A stretch of DNA of 64,000 bases. Source: Rhodovulum kholense. GTDB lineage: Bacteria; Pseudomonadota; Alphaproteobacteria; Rhodobacterales; Rhodobacteraceae. Below, in pieces: positions 51,282 through 60,643 of the stretch. The position numbers and the translations under genes are program-made. The DNA lies in NCBI RefSeq assembly GCF_003053725.1, contig NZ_QAYC01000012.1, positions 62,001 to 126,000 on the forward strand. The letters are read 5' to 3'. The first letter of the stretch is position 1. Every line of letters starts with the position of its first letter. The notes below the pieces were generated by a model, which did not search any database, had not been told where the DNA came from, and worked only from the letters and a program-made list of their open reading frames with translations.

Positions 51282-53243
51282 TCAGGCGCCCCAGCTTGTC
51301 CGGATCGTCTGTGCACGGCTGGCCGCCCGCAGCAAGGCCTCGCTTGGGTCCCCCGGGTCCGACCAGGCCCCGGGGGCGGCTTGCGCCAGCCATAGCGCCG
51401 GGCCGCCGGATGCCGCCCGGACGGGCAGGTCGTCCGGCAGATCGTCTCCCTCGAAACACCAGAGTGCGTCGAGATCGACCCGCGCGGCGAGGCGGAGCGC
51501 GACGGCCGCTGGCGCGCCCGACAGGATCTGGACCAGCCCGGCGGGCAGTCCGGCCGCTTCCAACTCCTTCACCAACAGACGCAGCTGGGTCTCGGCGCCG
51601 GGTTGCGCCAGCAGCAATGCGGCGTTTCCCGTGGCCAGCACCGGCCCGAGGATCGTGGCGGCCGCGAGGGCCGGGGTTTCGGCCGGGCAGAGGGCGGCGA
51701 TCACGCCAAGGGGTCTTTGACGTGTCAACGTGGCGCCGTCCCGCTTCTCGGACCAGGTGGCGCAGGCGGTCGCGGCCCGCGCGGCGCATGCGGCCAGCGG
51801 CGCGGCCGCCTCTTCGGGCATCCGGGCGGCAGTGCGGGCCAGCACGGTGGCGCGCCCGGTGGCGTCCCGCCGGGCCCAGCCGGTCTGCGTGTGGCGCGCG
51901 GCGGTCAGCGCGGCCGTTGGGTCGGGGCCGCGGTCGGCCGGGGCGGGGGCCATGGGCCGGGCCGGGGCAAGGCCCTCGGGCCGTTGCCAGAGTTCCAGAG
52001 GGTCCGGGGCGGGGCCAAGATCGGTGCCGTTCACGCAGACCGTCCCGGCCTCAAGCGCGGTGGCAAGATCGAGCGCGACGGCCAGCGTCTCGCTCCAGAG
52101 GCTGACGGAGGGCGCGGGCGGCCCGGCATTGGCCAACAGGATGGCCTCGGCCGGGCTGCGGAAGGTGATCGACAGCAGGATGGGCCCGGGCAGGGGAAGC
52201 TCCATCTCGGGCGAGGCCGGGGCGAGGCCCGAAATCAGGGCAGGCGCGAAATAGAGGCCAGTGTCGGGCAGGCGGGGCAGCGGCTGGATCGGGGTGCCTG
52301 TGCTGTCGGCCAGCGCGGCGGTCAGCCGGTCGCGCAACGCGGCCTCGGGCAGCGGCCCCAGATCGGTGGCCGGGTCCAGCGGGTCGCCGACGATCAGCCG
52401 CGCCATGCGCCCGGCCAGCCGGGCATGGACCCGCTCGGCGACCGATTCCTGAACCAGCAGGCGCTGCCCGGTCGTGCCGGGCAGCGGATTGCCCAGCGCC
52501 TCGGCGATGGCGTCGGCGGCGGCATCGAGATCGGCATCCTCCAGCACCAGATGCAGGCAGGGGCCACAAAGCTCCGGTAAGGGTGGCCGCGCGAGACCGA
52601 GCAATGGCTTGGCGGGGCCGGTCAGCACTGTCAGCAGACCCGCGGGCAGTCCGGCCTCTGCCGCGGCCTCGGCCAGGCACAGGGCGGCCAGCGTTCCGCC
52701 GCCCGGGCCGGGCGCAAGCATCGCGGCATTGCCTGCCGCTAGCGCCGGACCGATCCGGCCAAGCGACAGGCCGGGCGCGACGATCCCCATGGTCACGAGG
52801 CCCGGTCGGTTCGCCGCGCCCAGCAGGGCCTGATCCGCCGCTTGTCGCAGCGCCATCGCCCCCTCGGCCAGCCAGGCGCGGCCGTGCCGCACCGGTCGCC
52901 CGGTTTCCAGCGCCAGCAGCTGGGTCAGGCAGGCGGCCCGGGCGTCGATTGCCTCGGCCCAGGCCCGCAACCGGTCGGCCCGCGCGGGGCCCGACAGCGC
53001 AGCCCAGTCGGCCTGCGCGCTCCCGGCGGCGGCACGGGCGTCGGCGATCTGGGGCGGCGTCGCCTCGGCCAGCTCGGCAAGGTCGGTCCCGGTCGCGGGC
53101 GCGGTCAGGGTCCGGATCGGCCCGTCCGGCGCCACCGGTCCGCCGATCCAGGGACCGAAGCGGCCCTGCGTCCGGGCGATCCAGGCGCGGGCCTCGGCGT
53201 CGGAGGCACGGCCGGGGCCGCGGTCGAGTGTGGGGGACGGCAT
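51282..53243 (-). CDS. Degenerate aldehyde-dehydrogenase-family protein behind deoC
   Basis: 653 residues, Ala/Pro-rich. One full ALDH-like unit (~residues 45-430) is followed by a partial second one (~residues 440-653). Folding landmarks survive (LETGRPVRHGRAWLAEGA, HLVLEDADLDAAADAIAEA, LIVGDPLDPATDLGPL), but the nucleophile Cys expected in a GQxC motif is replaced around residues 254-260 (NPLPGTTGQ). The oxyanion Asn of PWNFP is also absent (GIVAPGLSLGRIGPAL). The second unit has no such residues either. It starts 4 bases after the deoC stop, so the two are in one operon. I infer that it is not an active dehydrogenase. Confidence 0.8.
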   Translation of the reverse strand: MPSPTLDRGPGRASDAEARAWIARTQGRFGPWIGGPVAPDGPIRTLTAPATGTDLAELAEATPPQIADARAAAGSAQADWAALSGPARADRLRAWAEAIDARAACLTQLLALETGRPVRHGRAWLAEGAMALRQAADQALLGAANRPGLVTMGIVAPGLSLGRIGPALAAGNAAMLAPGPGGGTLAALCLAEAAAEAGLPAGLLTVLTGPAKPLLGLARPPLPELCGPCLHLVLEDADLDAAADAIAEALGNPLPGTTGQRLLVQESVAERVHARLAGRMARLIVGDPLDPATDLGPLPEAALRDRLTAALADSTGTPIQPLPRLPDTGLYFAPALISGLAPASPEMELPLPGPILLSITFRSPAEAILLANAGPPAPSVSLWSETLAVALDLATALEAGTVCVNGTDLGPAPDPLELWQRPEGLAPARPMAPAPADRGPDPTAALTAARHTQTGWARRDATGRATVLARTAARMPEEAAAPLAACAARAATACATWSEKRDGATLTRQRPLGVIAALCPAETPALAAATILGPVLATGNAALLLAQPGAETQLRLLVKELEAAGLPAGLVQILSGAPAAVALRLAARVDLDALWCFEGDDLPDDLPVRAASGGPALWLAQAAPGAWSDPGDPSEALLRAASRAQTIRTSWGA

Positions 53244-53247
53244 CGTT

Positions 53248-54243
53248 CTAGCCCGGCGCGTGGCGGCGGGGGGTGTTGCCCGCACCGAAGGCGATCTCGT
53301 CCAGTCGCCGCTCGATCGCGCCCAGAAGCGACGAGGCACCGAAGCGGAAAAGCGCCGGCTCCTGCCAGCGCGGCCCGAGTTCCTCGCCCACCAGCCCCAG
53401 CCAGTCGAGCGCATCCGTCGCCGTCGAGATCCCGCCCGCGGGTTTGAAGCCCACGTCAATGCCGGTCGCCTCGCGATAGGCGCGGATCATCCGGCACATG
53501 GTCAGCCCGACCGGCAGGGTCGCGTTCACGGGTTCCTTGCCGGTCGAGGTCTTGATGAAATCGGCGCCCGCCATCATCGCGACCAGACTGGCCCGGGCGA
53601 CATTGGTCAGCGTGCCCAGCTCGCCCGTGGCGAGGATCGCCTTCATGTGGGCGGGGCCGCAGGCGGCGCGAAAGGTCGCAATCTCGTCATACAGCGCCTG
53701 CCAGTCGCCCAGCAGCACGTGGCGGCGCGAAATCACGATGTCGATTTCCGCAGCCCCTGCGGCGACGCTGGCCTCGATCTCGGCCAGCCGGGTGGAAAAG
53801 GGCGACAGCCCGGCCGGAAAGCCGGTCGAAACCGCCGCGACCGGCAGGCCCGAGCCCTCGAGCGCCGCGCGCGCTGGCGCGATCATCTCGTGATAGACGC
53901 AGACCGCGGCCGTGGTCACCCGACCGGCGCCAAGTGCCGCCCTGAGATCGGCGCGCAGCGGGTTCCGGGCCTTGGCGCACAGCCTGCGGACGCGGCCGGG
54001 GGTGTCGTCGCCCGACAGCGTCGTGAGGTCGATCAGCCCGACCGCGCGCAGAAGCCAGACTGCTTCGGTCGCCGGATCGGCCGGGCGCCGCGCGGCAAGA
54101 CCCGCCACATGGCGTTCGGCCGCCGGACGGTTCACCCGGGTCGCAGCGACCCAGCCGGTATCGAGCGGCAGGCCTGCATTGCGGTCCTGCGCAGGTTGTG
54201 GCCCGGCGGTCCGGGCGGGCGATGGGGTTTCCTCGCTTGGCAC
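53248..54243 (-). CDS. deoC: Deoxyribose-phosphate aldolase
   Basis: 331 residues, the longer class of DeoC. The Schiff-base lysine is in ADFIKTSTGKEPVNA, the second active-site lysine in GIDVGFKPAGGIST, and HMKAILATGELG is a third conserved block. It splits 2-deoxyribose-5-phosphate into acetaldehyde and glyceraldehyde-3-phosphate in deoxynucleoside catabolism. An aldehyde dehydrogenase normally follows to use the acetaldehyde; here the downstream partner looks inactive. Confidence 0.95.
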   Translation of the reverse strand: MPSEETPSPARTAGPQPAQDRNAGLPLDTGWVAATRVNRPAAERHVAGLAARRPADPATEAVWLLRAVGLIDLTTLSGDDTPGRVRRLCAKARNPLRADLRAALGAGRVTTAAVCVYHEMIAPARAALEGSGLPVAAVSTGFPAGLSPFSTRLAEIEASVAAGAAEIDIVISRRHVLLGDWQALYDEIATFRAACGPAHMKAILATGELGTLTNVARASLVAMMAGADFIKTSTGKEPVNATLPVGLTMCRMIRAYREATGIDVGFKPAGGISTATDALDWLGLVGEELGPRWQEPALFRFGASSLLGAIERRLDEIAFGAGNTPRRHAPG

Positions 54244-54321
54244 GGTGCGCCCCCTTTCAGCTTTGCCGTTCCCCTAGCTCGCATGCGGGCACGGGGCTTG
54301 GCAAGGCGGCGTCCGGGCGGC

Positions 54322-54684
54322 TCAGAGGTTCAGGAAATAGGGGTCGGAGCTGTGCCAGTAGGCCGCGAAGTCGGCGGCGCGGGCATGCGGCAGGCCGAGG
54401 CTCTGCATCGCGTAAAGGTCGGCCGACAGAAGCCCCGCCAGCCGGAACCCGTTCTGCGCCGCGGTGCGGGCCGGGCTGCCTTCCGAGAAGATCGCCTCGA
54501 TCTGGGCAGAGGCGTTGACCAGCGCGAAGATCACCGCCAGAGGCCGGGAATTGGGCCAGACCGCCACGCTTTCGCGCGCAAAAGACCGCCATCCCTCGGG
54601 CGAGGCCAGAAGGGATTCAAGCGCGAATTCCGTGAGCCCTTCGGTGGGATCAACCCCGGGCTCGGGACAGCTTGAGTCTGGCAT
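54322..54684 (-). CDS. Hypothetical protein
   Basis: About 120 residues, not recognised. It is mainly helical and acidic with no signal or membrane segment: EGLTEFALESLLASPEGW, then AVIFALVNASAQIEAIF, then LLSADLYAMQSLGLPHARA. The start at MPDSSCPEP is a guess; Met codons further upstream extend it by 7-15 residues, and no convincing ribosome-binding site marks any of them. It lies 79 bases upstream of deoC on the same strand. Confidence 0.55.
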   Translation of the reverse strand: MPDSSCPEPGVDPTEGLTEFALESLLASPEGWRSFARESVAVWPNSRPLAVIFALVNASAQIEAIFSEGSPARTAAQNGFRLAGLLSADLYAMQSLGLPHARAADFAAYWHSSDPYFLNL

Positions 54685-55169
54685 GGCACGTAACGTCAAC
54701 ATCATCCGCGAAACTGGGCTGGGCTGCACGCCGGGTGCCCGCCTCCCCGGCTAACAAATAACTTTATAAATGCGGTCGTGTCGGTGCCGCCTCCTCCGGC
54801 TTGCCGAGACGGAAGGAAAGATAGACGTCAGACCCCTTCCGAACAAGCGTATCAGTCGCCTTTTAGGCGGATCGCTGCGCGGCCGATGGCGCATTTCCGG
54901 CGGGACTCCGACGCACCGGGCGGTGCGCGGAATGTCGCAGTGCGAGTCGCGGCACCCCCTCCGGCCCCGGCAGATTCGGGGTCATCTTTCTGTAAGAATT
55001 CGGTTTTTGCGCCGAGCCGCCGGGCGCCGGACAAGATCTGGGCCGGGAGGCCGGTCCTGAGCTCTTGCAAATGCGGCGGAACAGGCCCATACATTCAATA
55101 AATTGCATTTGTTGGTCCGGGGGCGAACCGGTTCGCCCGGGCAGCTGCGACTCGGCGAAAGGTGGGGCG
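54685..55169. other. 485-bp non-coding region upstream of the RND operon
   Basis: No convincing gene. It is less GC-rich in two patches (around 54755 and 55090). TTGCAA at 55065 with TACATT 19 bases on is a possible but weak promoter for the adaptor gene. Other short open frames here have no ribosome-binding site. Confidence 0.5.
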
Positions 55170-56138
55170 ATGGGCGGGCGACTCGCGATGATTCTGGTGC
55201 TGCTGGCGGCCTTGCCCGCCGCGGCGGCCGAGACGGTTCTGACGCCGGTCGAAATCACCGAATGGAAGCCGGTCTATGGCGAGGTCGAGGCCCGCGACCG
55301 GGTGCCCGCGCGCAGCCGGATCGGCGGCACGGTGGCCGAGCTGAAGGTGACCGAGGGCGATCCGGTCGAGGCCGGGCAGGAAATCGCGCGGATCGAGGAC
55401 GACAAGCTGACCTTTCAGATGCGTGCGCTCGACGCGACGCTGAAGGCGCTGACCGCGCAGCTCGAGACCGCGCGGCGCGATCTCGACCGGGGCACGGCGC
55501 TGCGGGAACGGGGCGTCGTCACCCAGCAGCGGCTCGACCAGCTTGCGACCCAGGTGGCCGAGCTTGAGGGCCAGATCGACAGCACCGCCGCCCAGCGCCG
55601 CGTGATCGAGCAGCAGGTTGCCGAAGGCGCGGTTCTGTCGCCCGGCAGCGGGCTGGTGCTGTCGGTGCCGATCTCGCCCGGCTCGGTTCTGGTCGCGGGC
55701 GACACGGTGGCCGAGATCGGCGGCGGCGGGCTGTTCCTGCGGCTCGCGATCCCCGAACGCCATGCGCTGGCGCTGCGGCAGGGCGACCGGATCGACGTTG
55801 GCACGGGCCACGGCCAAAGCGGGCGGCTGGTTAAGATCTATCCGCAGATCGAGGGCGGCCGGGTGCTGGCCGATGTCGAGGTCGAGGGGCTCGACGGCCG
55901 GTTCGTCGGGCGCCGGGTGCCGGTCCGGCTGCCGGTCGGCACGCGGCGGGCGCTGCTGGTGCCGCCGGGGGCGGTGACGCATCGCGGCGGGCTCGATTTC
56001 GTCGCGGTGGCGGGGCCCGATGGCCCGGTCGAGCGCGCGGTGGTGCCGGGCGAGCGCCTCACCCATGACCGCCGCGACTGGGTCGAGATCCTGACCGGGC
56101 TGGAACCCGGCGACCGCGTGGTGAGCCCCGATGAGTGA
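55170..56138 (+). CDS. RND efflux periplasmic adaptor (HlyD/MexA-like)
   Basis: 322 residues. An N-terminal signal (MILVLLAALPAAAAET) is followed by a lipoyl/barrel half-motif (GGTVAELKVTEGDPVEAGQE), a coiled-coil hairpin (~residues 85-150) and a second barrel region (GAVLSPGSGLVLSVPIS). It links the inner-membrane pump to the outer membrane. Short for the family and lacking the full membrane-proximal domain. It overlaps the pump gene by 8 bases. Confidence 0.9.
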   Translation: MGGRLAMILVLLAALPAAAAETVLTPVEITEWKPVYGEVEARDRVPARSRIGGTVAELKVTEGDPVEAGQEIARIEDDKLTFQMRALDATLKALTAQLETARRDLDRGTALRERGVVTQQRLDQLATQVAELEGQIDSTAAQRRVIEQQVAEGAVLSPGSGLVLSVPISPGSVLVAGDTVAEIGGGGLFLRLAIPERHALALRQGDRIDVGTGHGQSGRLVKIYPQIEGGRVLADVEVEGLDGRFVGRRVPVRLPVGTRRALLVPPGAVTHRGGLDFVAVAGPDGPVERAVVPGERLTHDRRDWVEILTGLEPGDRVVSPDE

Positions 56139-59100
56139 CGAACCCCGCCCCGCCGCCCGCCGCCTCGGCCTTGCTGGGCACCTGACCAGGGGGTTCATCC
56201 GCTCGCCGCTGACGCCGCTTTTGCTGCTGGCGGCGCTGGCGCTGGGCCTGATCGCGCTGATCGCCCTGCCGCGCGAGGAAGAACCGCAGATCTCGGTGCC
56301 GCTGGTCGATATTCATGTCCAGGCCGACGGGTTGAAGGCCGTCGACGCGGTCAAGCTGGTGACCGAGCCGCTCGAGACCATCGTCAAGGGCATCGACGAG
56401 GTCGAGCATGTCTATTCGCAGACCTATGACGACCGGGCGATGGTGACCGCGCGGTTCAAGGTGGGGCTGAGCCAGGACACCGCGATTTTGCGCGTGCGCG
56501 ACAAGATCCTGGCCAACATGGACCGCATCCCGGTCGGCATTCCCGAGCCGCTGGTCGTGGGGCGCGGCATCAACGACGTGGCCATCGTCACACTGACCTT
56601 CACGCCCACTTTCGGCCAGACCGCCGTGACCGCGGCCGATCTGACCCGGATCGCCCGCGAGGCCGAGACCGAGCTGGTCCGGATCGACGATGTCGGGCTG
56701 ACCTATCTGGTCGGCGCGACCGAAGAGGCGCTGCGCATCGCCCCCGACCCGCAGAAGCTGGCGCTTTACGGGATCACGCTGCAGCAGTTGTCGCAAAAGG
56801 TCGAGGGCGCCAATGCCGCCGCCCCGGCGGGGCTGGTGCGCGACGACGGCCAGCAGGTTGGGCTGGTGCTGGGCCGGACGCTGGCAACCCCGGCCGAGAT
56901 CGGCAATCTGGAACTGACCGCGCGGGACGGCCGCACCGTCTATCTGCGCGATCTGGCCGAGATCGGCTTCGTCTCGGATCTGGACGAACATCATGTGGCA
57001 AGCCTCGCTCGTGGGCCCGATGGCGAGATCGTCCGTCGCCCCGCGGTCACGCTGGCGCTGGCCAAGCGGGCGGGCGCCAATGCGGTGGTGGTGGGCGAAC
57101 AGGTGCTGGCCCGGCTTGAGCAGATGAAGGGCGGGCTCATCCCCAATTCGGTCGCGGTCGAGGTCACGCGCGATTACGGGCACACCGCGTCCGAGAAGGC
57201 CAACGAGCTTCTGTTCCATCTGGGGCTGGCGACGGTCTCGATCGTGGCTTTGGTGCTGTTTGCCATCGGCTGGTGCGAGGCGCTGGTGGTGGCCATCGTC
57301 ATTCCGGTGACGATCCTGCTGACGCTCTTTGCCGCCCATGCCATGGGCTACACGCTGAACCGGGTGTCGCTGTTCGCGCTGATCTTCTCCATCGGCATTC
57401 TGGTCGATGACGCCATCGTGGTGATCGAGAACATCGCCCGGCACTGGGGGATGATGAAACCGGGCGATAGCCGGGTGCGGGCGGCGGTGGAGGCCGTGGC
57501 CGAGGTCGGCAACCCGACCATCGTCGCGACCCTGACCGTGGTGGTGGCGCTTTTGCCGATGCTCTTCGTGTCGGGGCTGATGGGGCCCTACATGAGCCCG
57601 ATCCCCGCCAATGCCTCGGCCGCGATGATCTTTTCCTTCTTCGTCGCGGTGACGATCACGCCCTGGCTGATGCTGAAGATCGCGGGCCGGGCGCCTCTGC
57701 ATGCCGGGGGCGCGGGGGCGGGCCATCCGGGCGGTCGGCTGGGGCGGCTTTACGCCCATGTCGTGCGGCCCATCCTGTCGCGCAAATGGATCAGCGTGGT
57801 TTTCCTGCTGGGGGTGGCGACAGTCTCCTTCGGGTCGATGGCCGCGCTTTACACCAAGGACGTCACCGTCAAGCTGCTGCCCTTCGACAACAAGTCGGAA
57901 CTGGCCATCGTCATCGACCTGCCCGAGGGCGCCTCGGTCGAGGCGACCGACGCGGTGGCGCAGGCCGCCGCCAGGGTGGCGCTGGCCATGCCCGAGGCGG
58001 TTTCGGCCCAGACCCATGCCGGCACCGCCGCGCCCTTCAACTTCAACGGGCTCGTGCGCCACTATTTCCTGCGGCAAAGCCCCGAACAGGGCGATGTGCA
58101 GGTCAATCTCGCGCCCAAGGATGCCCGCGACCGCACCAGCCATGCCATCGCGCTCGACCTGCGTCAGCGGCTTGCGGCGCTCGACCTGCCCGAGGGGACC
58201 GTGCTGAAGGTGGTCGAGCCGCCGCCAGGACCCCCGGTCATCGCCACCCTGCTGGCCGAGATCTACGGTCCCGACGGGGATACCCGTCGCGCCGTTGCGG
58301 CCAAGGTCCGGCAGGCCTTCGAGGACACGCCCTTCATCGTCGATGTCGACGACAGCTTCGGCACCCGCGCCCGCCGCATCCGGGCCGAGGCCGATCCGTC
58401 CGATCTGGCCTTCTTCGATGTCGCCGAGGCCGACGCTCTGGACACGCTCCGGATGCTGAACGGGTCCACCACGGTCGGCTATTCCCATCGCGGCGAGGGG
58501 CGGGCGCCGATCCCCATCGTGGTCGCGCGCGACAAGGCCGACCGGGTGCTGGACGAACGGGCGCTGGCGACGCCGGTTCCGGCCAATGCGCTGCCCGGCG
58601 GGCGCGGCGTGGTCGAGCTGGGCGACGTGGTGCACCTGACCGAAGAACAGGCTTCGTTCCCGATCTTCCGCCATAACGGCCGATATGCCGAGATGGTCCA
58701 GGCCGATCTGGCGGGCGATTTCGAGGCGCCGCTTTACGGCATGCTGGCTGTTCAGGACCGGCTGGCCCGGGTCGACTGGGCGGCGCTGGGCTTGCCCGCG
58801 CCCGAGATCCGCCTGCATGGCCAGCCGCTGTCCGAGGACTGTCCGGTCCTCTTGTGGGACGGCGAATGGGAGGTGACCTGGGTCACCTTCCGCGACATGG
58901 GCGCGGCGTTCGGGGGGGCGCTGGTCGGGATCTACATCCTCGTCGTGGCGCAGTTCGGGTCGTTCCGGCTGCCGCTGGTGGTGCTGACGCCGGTGCCGCT
59001 GACCTTTCTGGGCATCATGCTGGGGCACTGGTTGTTCCATGCACCCTTTACCGCGACCTCGATGATCGGGTTCATCGCGCTGGCCGGGATAATCGTGCGC

Positions 59101-59358
59101 AACTCGATCCTGCTGGTCGATTTCATCCGCCACGCGGACCCCGAGGGGAGGATCACGGTCGAGACGCTGATCGAGGCCGGGGCGACGCGGGTCAAGCCGA
59201 TCCTGCTGACCGCGCTGGCGGCGATGATCGGGGCGGCGGTGATCCTGGCGGATCCGATCTTTCAGGGGCTGGCGCTGTCGCTTCTGTTCGGGCTGGCCTC
59301 GTCGACCCTGCTGACGGTGCTGGTGATCCCGGCGATCTACCGGATCTTCAAGACCTGA
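56131..59358 (+). CDS. RND-family efflux permease
   Basis: 1075 residues with the AcrB/HAE layout: one helix at ~30-50, a large periplasmic loop, helices ~360-560, a second loop, and the final helix bundle. FSIGILVDDAIVVIENIARH carries the aspartate pair for proton relay in TM4, and FIALAGIIVRNSILLVDFIR is the usual late helix. With the adaptor it forms a tripartite drug or solute exporter; no outer-membrane factor is encoded here. Its end overlaps the convergent nifQ by 11 bases. Confidence 0.94.
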   Translation: MSDEPRPAARRLGLAGHLTRGFIRSPLTPLLLLAALALGLIALIALPREEEPQISVPLVDIHVQADGLKAVDAVKLVTEPLETIVKGIDEVEHVYSQTYDDRAMVTARFKVGLSQDTAILRVRDKILANMDRIPVGIPEPLVVGRGINDVAIVTLTFTPTFGQTAVTAADLTRIAREAETELVRIDDVGLTYLVGATEEALRIAPDPQKLALYGITLQQLSQKVEGANAAAPAGLVRDDGQQVGLVLGRTLATPAEIGNLELTARDGRTVYLRDLAEIGFVSDLDEHHVASLARGPDGEIVRRPAVTLALAKRAGANAVVVGEQVLARLEQMKGGLIPNSVAVEVTRDYGHTASEKANELLFHLGLATVSIVALVLFAIGWCEALVVAIVIPVTILLTLFAAHAMGYTLNRVSLFALIFSIGILVDDAIVVIENIARHWGMMKPGDSRVRAAVEAVAEVGNPTIVATLTVVVALLPMLFVSGLMGPYMSPIPANASAAMIFSFFVAVTITPWLMLKIAGRAPLHAGGAGAGHPGGRLGRLYAHVVRPILSRKWISVVFLLGVATVSFGSMAALYTKDVTVKLLPFDNKSELAIVIDLPEGASVEATDAVAQAAARVALAMPEAVSAQTHAGTAAPFNFNGLVRHYFLRQSPEQGDVQVNLAPKDARDRTSHAIALDLRQRLAALDLPEGTVLKVVEPPPGPPVIATLLAEIYGPDGDTRRAVAAKVRQAFEDTPFIVDVDDSFGTRARRIRAEADPSDLAFFDVAEADALDTLRMLNGSTTVGYSHRGEGRAPIPIVVARDKADRVLDERALATPVPANALPGGRGVVELGDVVHLTEEQASFPIFRHNGRYAEMVQADLAGDFEAPLYGMLAVQDRLARVDWAALGLPAPEIRLHGQPLSEDCPVLLWDGEWEVTWVTFRDMGAAFGGALVGIYILVVAQFGSFRLPLVVLTPVPLTFLGIMLGHWLFHAPFTATSMIGFIALAGIIVRNSILLVDFIRHADPEGRITVETLIEAGATRVKPILLTALAAMIGAAVILADPIFQGLALSLLFGLASSTLLTVLVIPAIYRIFKT

Positions 59359-60007
59359 CCGTGCCGTCCGCCCGGTCGTCCGCCCGTGCCGGGGTCGGGT
59401 TGCCGTCCGGCGGCTCGGCCCGGCCCGCGCGGGCCAGCCGCGATTCGCCGCTTTCCTCGCCGAAGCACATGTCGAAATCGGCGCAGTCGGTGCAGACCGG
59501 CGTCGCGCAGAGAACGAACCCCTCGTCCTCGCAGATCAGCCGGTAGAAGAACCGCTTCCATTTCATGTTGGCGGTGTTCTTGGCGGCGAGCGGGCCGAAA
59601 TGCCGGGTCAGCATCGCCGAAAGCTCGCCCCGGTTGCGCAGGCCCAGATCCTGCCAGAGATGATCGGGCTCCATCGCGCGGCGCGCGATCATCGAGGCCA
59701 GCGGCGGGGCCAGCGCCGTGTCGCCCGCATGGGCCAGCAGCAGCGAGCGCAGCGAGTCTTCCTCGATGCCGCGGGGGACGTCGCCGATGCCGCGCAGGAA
59801 CTCCCGCGGCGCCGCCGGGAACAGCGCGCCCACCAGCCCCGCCAGTTCGGCCGCGTCCAGGCCGCAATGCGCTGGCAGGTCCTCGGGAACCGGGGCTTCG
59901 GACAGGGCCAGCGCCAGGATCGAGGCGGCGACATGCAGGTCTGCCGCGTCCCAGCGGCCGCGGGCGGCTCCGGCCATCAACCGGTCATAGGCGGTGTCAG
60001 CTGTCAT
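59348..60007 (-). CDS. nifQ: NifQ, molybdenum donor for FeMo-cofactor
   Basis: 219 residues. MEPDHLWQDLGLRNRGELS, LAAKNTANMKWKRFFYRLI and LCATPVCTDCADFDMCFG match NifQ; the last gives C-x4-C-x2-C-x5-C, the ligand set for the MoFe3S4 cluster. NifQ supplies molybdenum to FeMo-co synthesis. No other nif gene is in the window; its neighbours are an RND pump and a Nudix hydrolase. The start MTADTAYDRL is preferred over an upstream Met because the added residues are not NifQ-like. Confidence 0.88.
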   Translation of the reverse strand: MTADTAYDRLMAGAARGRWDAADLHVAASILALALSEAPVPEDLPAHCGLDAAELAGLVGALFPAAPREFLRGIGDVPRGIEEDSLRSLLLAHAGDTALAPPLASMIARRAMEPDHLWQDLGLRNRGELSAMLTRHFGPLAAKNTANMKWKRFFYRLICEDEGFVLCATPVCTDCADFDMCFGEESGESRLARAGRAEPPDGNPTPARADDRADGTVRS

Positions 60008-60157
60008 CGTCCCAGCCTCTGCGCCGGGGGCGGTTCCGTCAAGCGATCGGCGGTCCGGCCTTAGCGCCATCCGTGACATGCCGCATTGCTGGGCAGGGAT
60101 GGCGCCGACACTGGCGCCGCGCGAACGCGGGGCTGCTGCCGCAGGGCCCGGGACTGG

Positions 60158-60643
60158 TCAGGCCGACCGGATCAGGTCGCGGATCACGGGCACCTTCTGC
60201 GGCTTGCCCGACAGCGACCGCAGCAGCGTGGCCAGCTCGGGCTCGTCGACCCGCCGGGCGGCATCCTTGGGGCTGAACCAGCGCCGCGTGCGTTCGCGCC
60301 GTTCCTTCCAGTCGCGCTTGAGCTTTGTCACGATCATCGGAAACACCTCGACCCGGCAGCGCAGCACCGACCCGTCGTCGAGGCGCTTGTCATAGTCGTA
60401 GGTGCCGATGCTCTGGCTGGCGACGTAGCCCTCGGCGCCAGCCTCCTCCAGGGCTTCGATCTCGGCCGCGACCCAGGGCTTGCGCCCGTCCATGGTCCAG
60501 CCCTTTGGCATGACCCAGCGGCCGGTCCCGCGCGAGGTGACCATCAGCACGCTCAGCCGGCCGTTCTTGTCACGCCGGAAGGGCAATGCCGCAATCTGGC
60601 TGCCAACCGGTGCCTTTGGCTCGATCGCCAAACTCCCGTCCAT
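60158..60643 (-). CDS. Nudix hydrolase (diphosphoinositol-polyphosphate-phosphatase-like)
   Basis: 161 residues. Layout AALPFRRDKNGRLSVLMVTSR, then VMPKGWTMDGRKPWVAAEIE and EALEEAGAEG. The Nudix box is recognisable, but the standard REUxEE is diverged at its first pair (IE for RE), while the two glutamates of EEAG remain. The PKGW form is typical of the DIPP subgroup. It hydrolyses a nucleoside-diphosphate-linked or polyphosphate substrate. Confidence 0.85.
   Translation of the reverse strand: MDGSLAIEPKAPVGSQIAALPFRRDKNGRLSVLMVTSRGTGRWVMPKGWTMDGRKPWVAAEIEALEEAGAEGYVASQSIGTYDYDKRLDDGSVLRCRVEVFPMIVTKLKRDWKERRERTRRWFSPKDAARRVDEPELATLLRSLSGKPQKVPVIRDLIRSA

Noticed and set aside
56059-59133. A 1024-codon minus-strand open frame opposite the RND permease
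   Set aside because: Same GC artefact: low-complexity His/Asp/Gln-rich peptide antisense to a recognisable transporter.
59979-59987. A third AACCGGTCA half-site
   Set aside because: It lies inside the nifQ coding sequence and lacks the TGACCG partner at the 7-base spacing.
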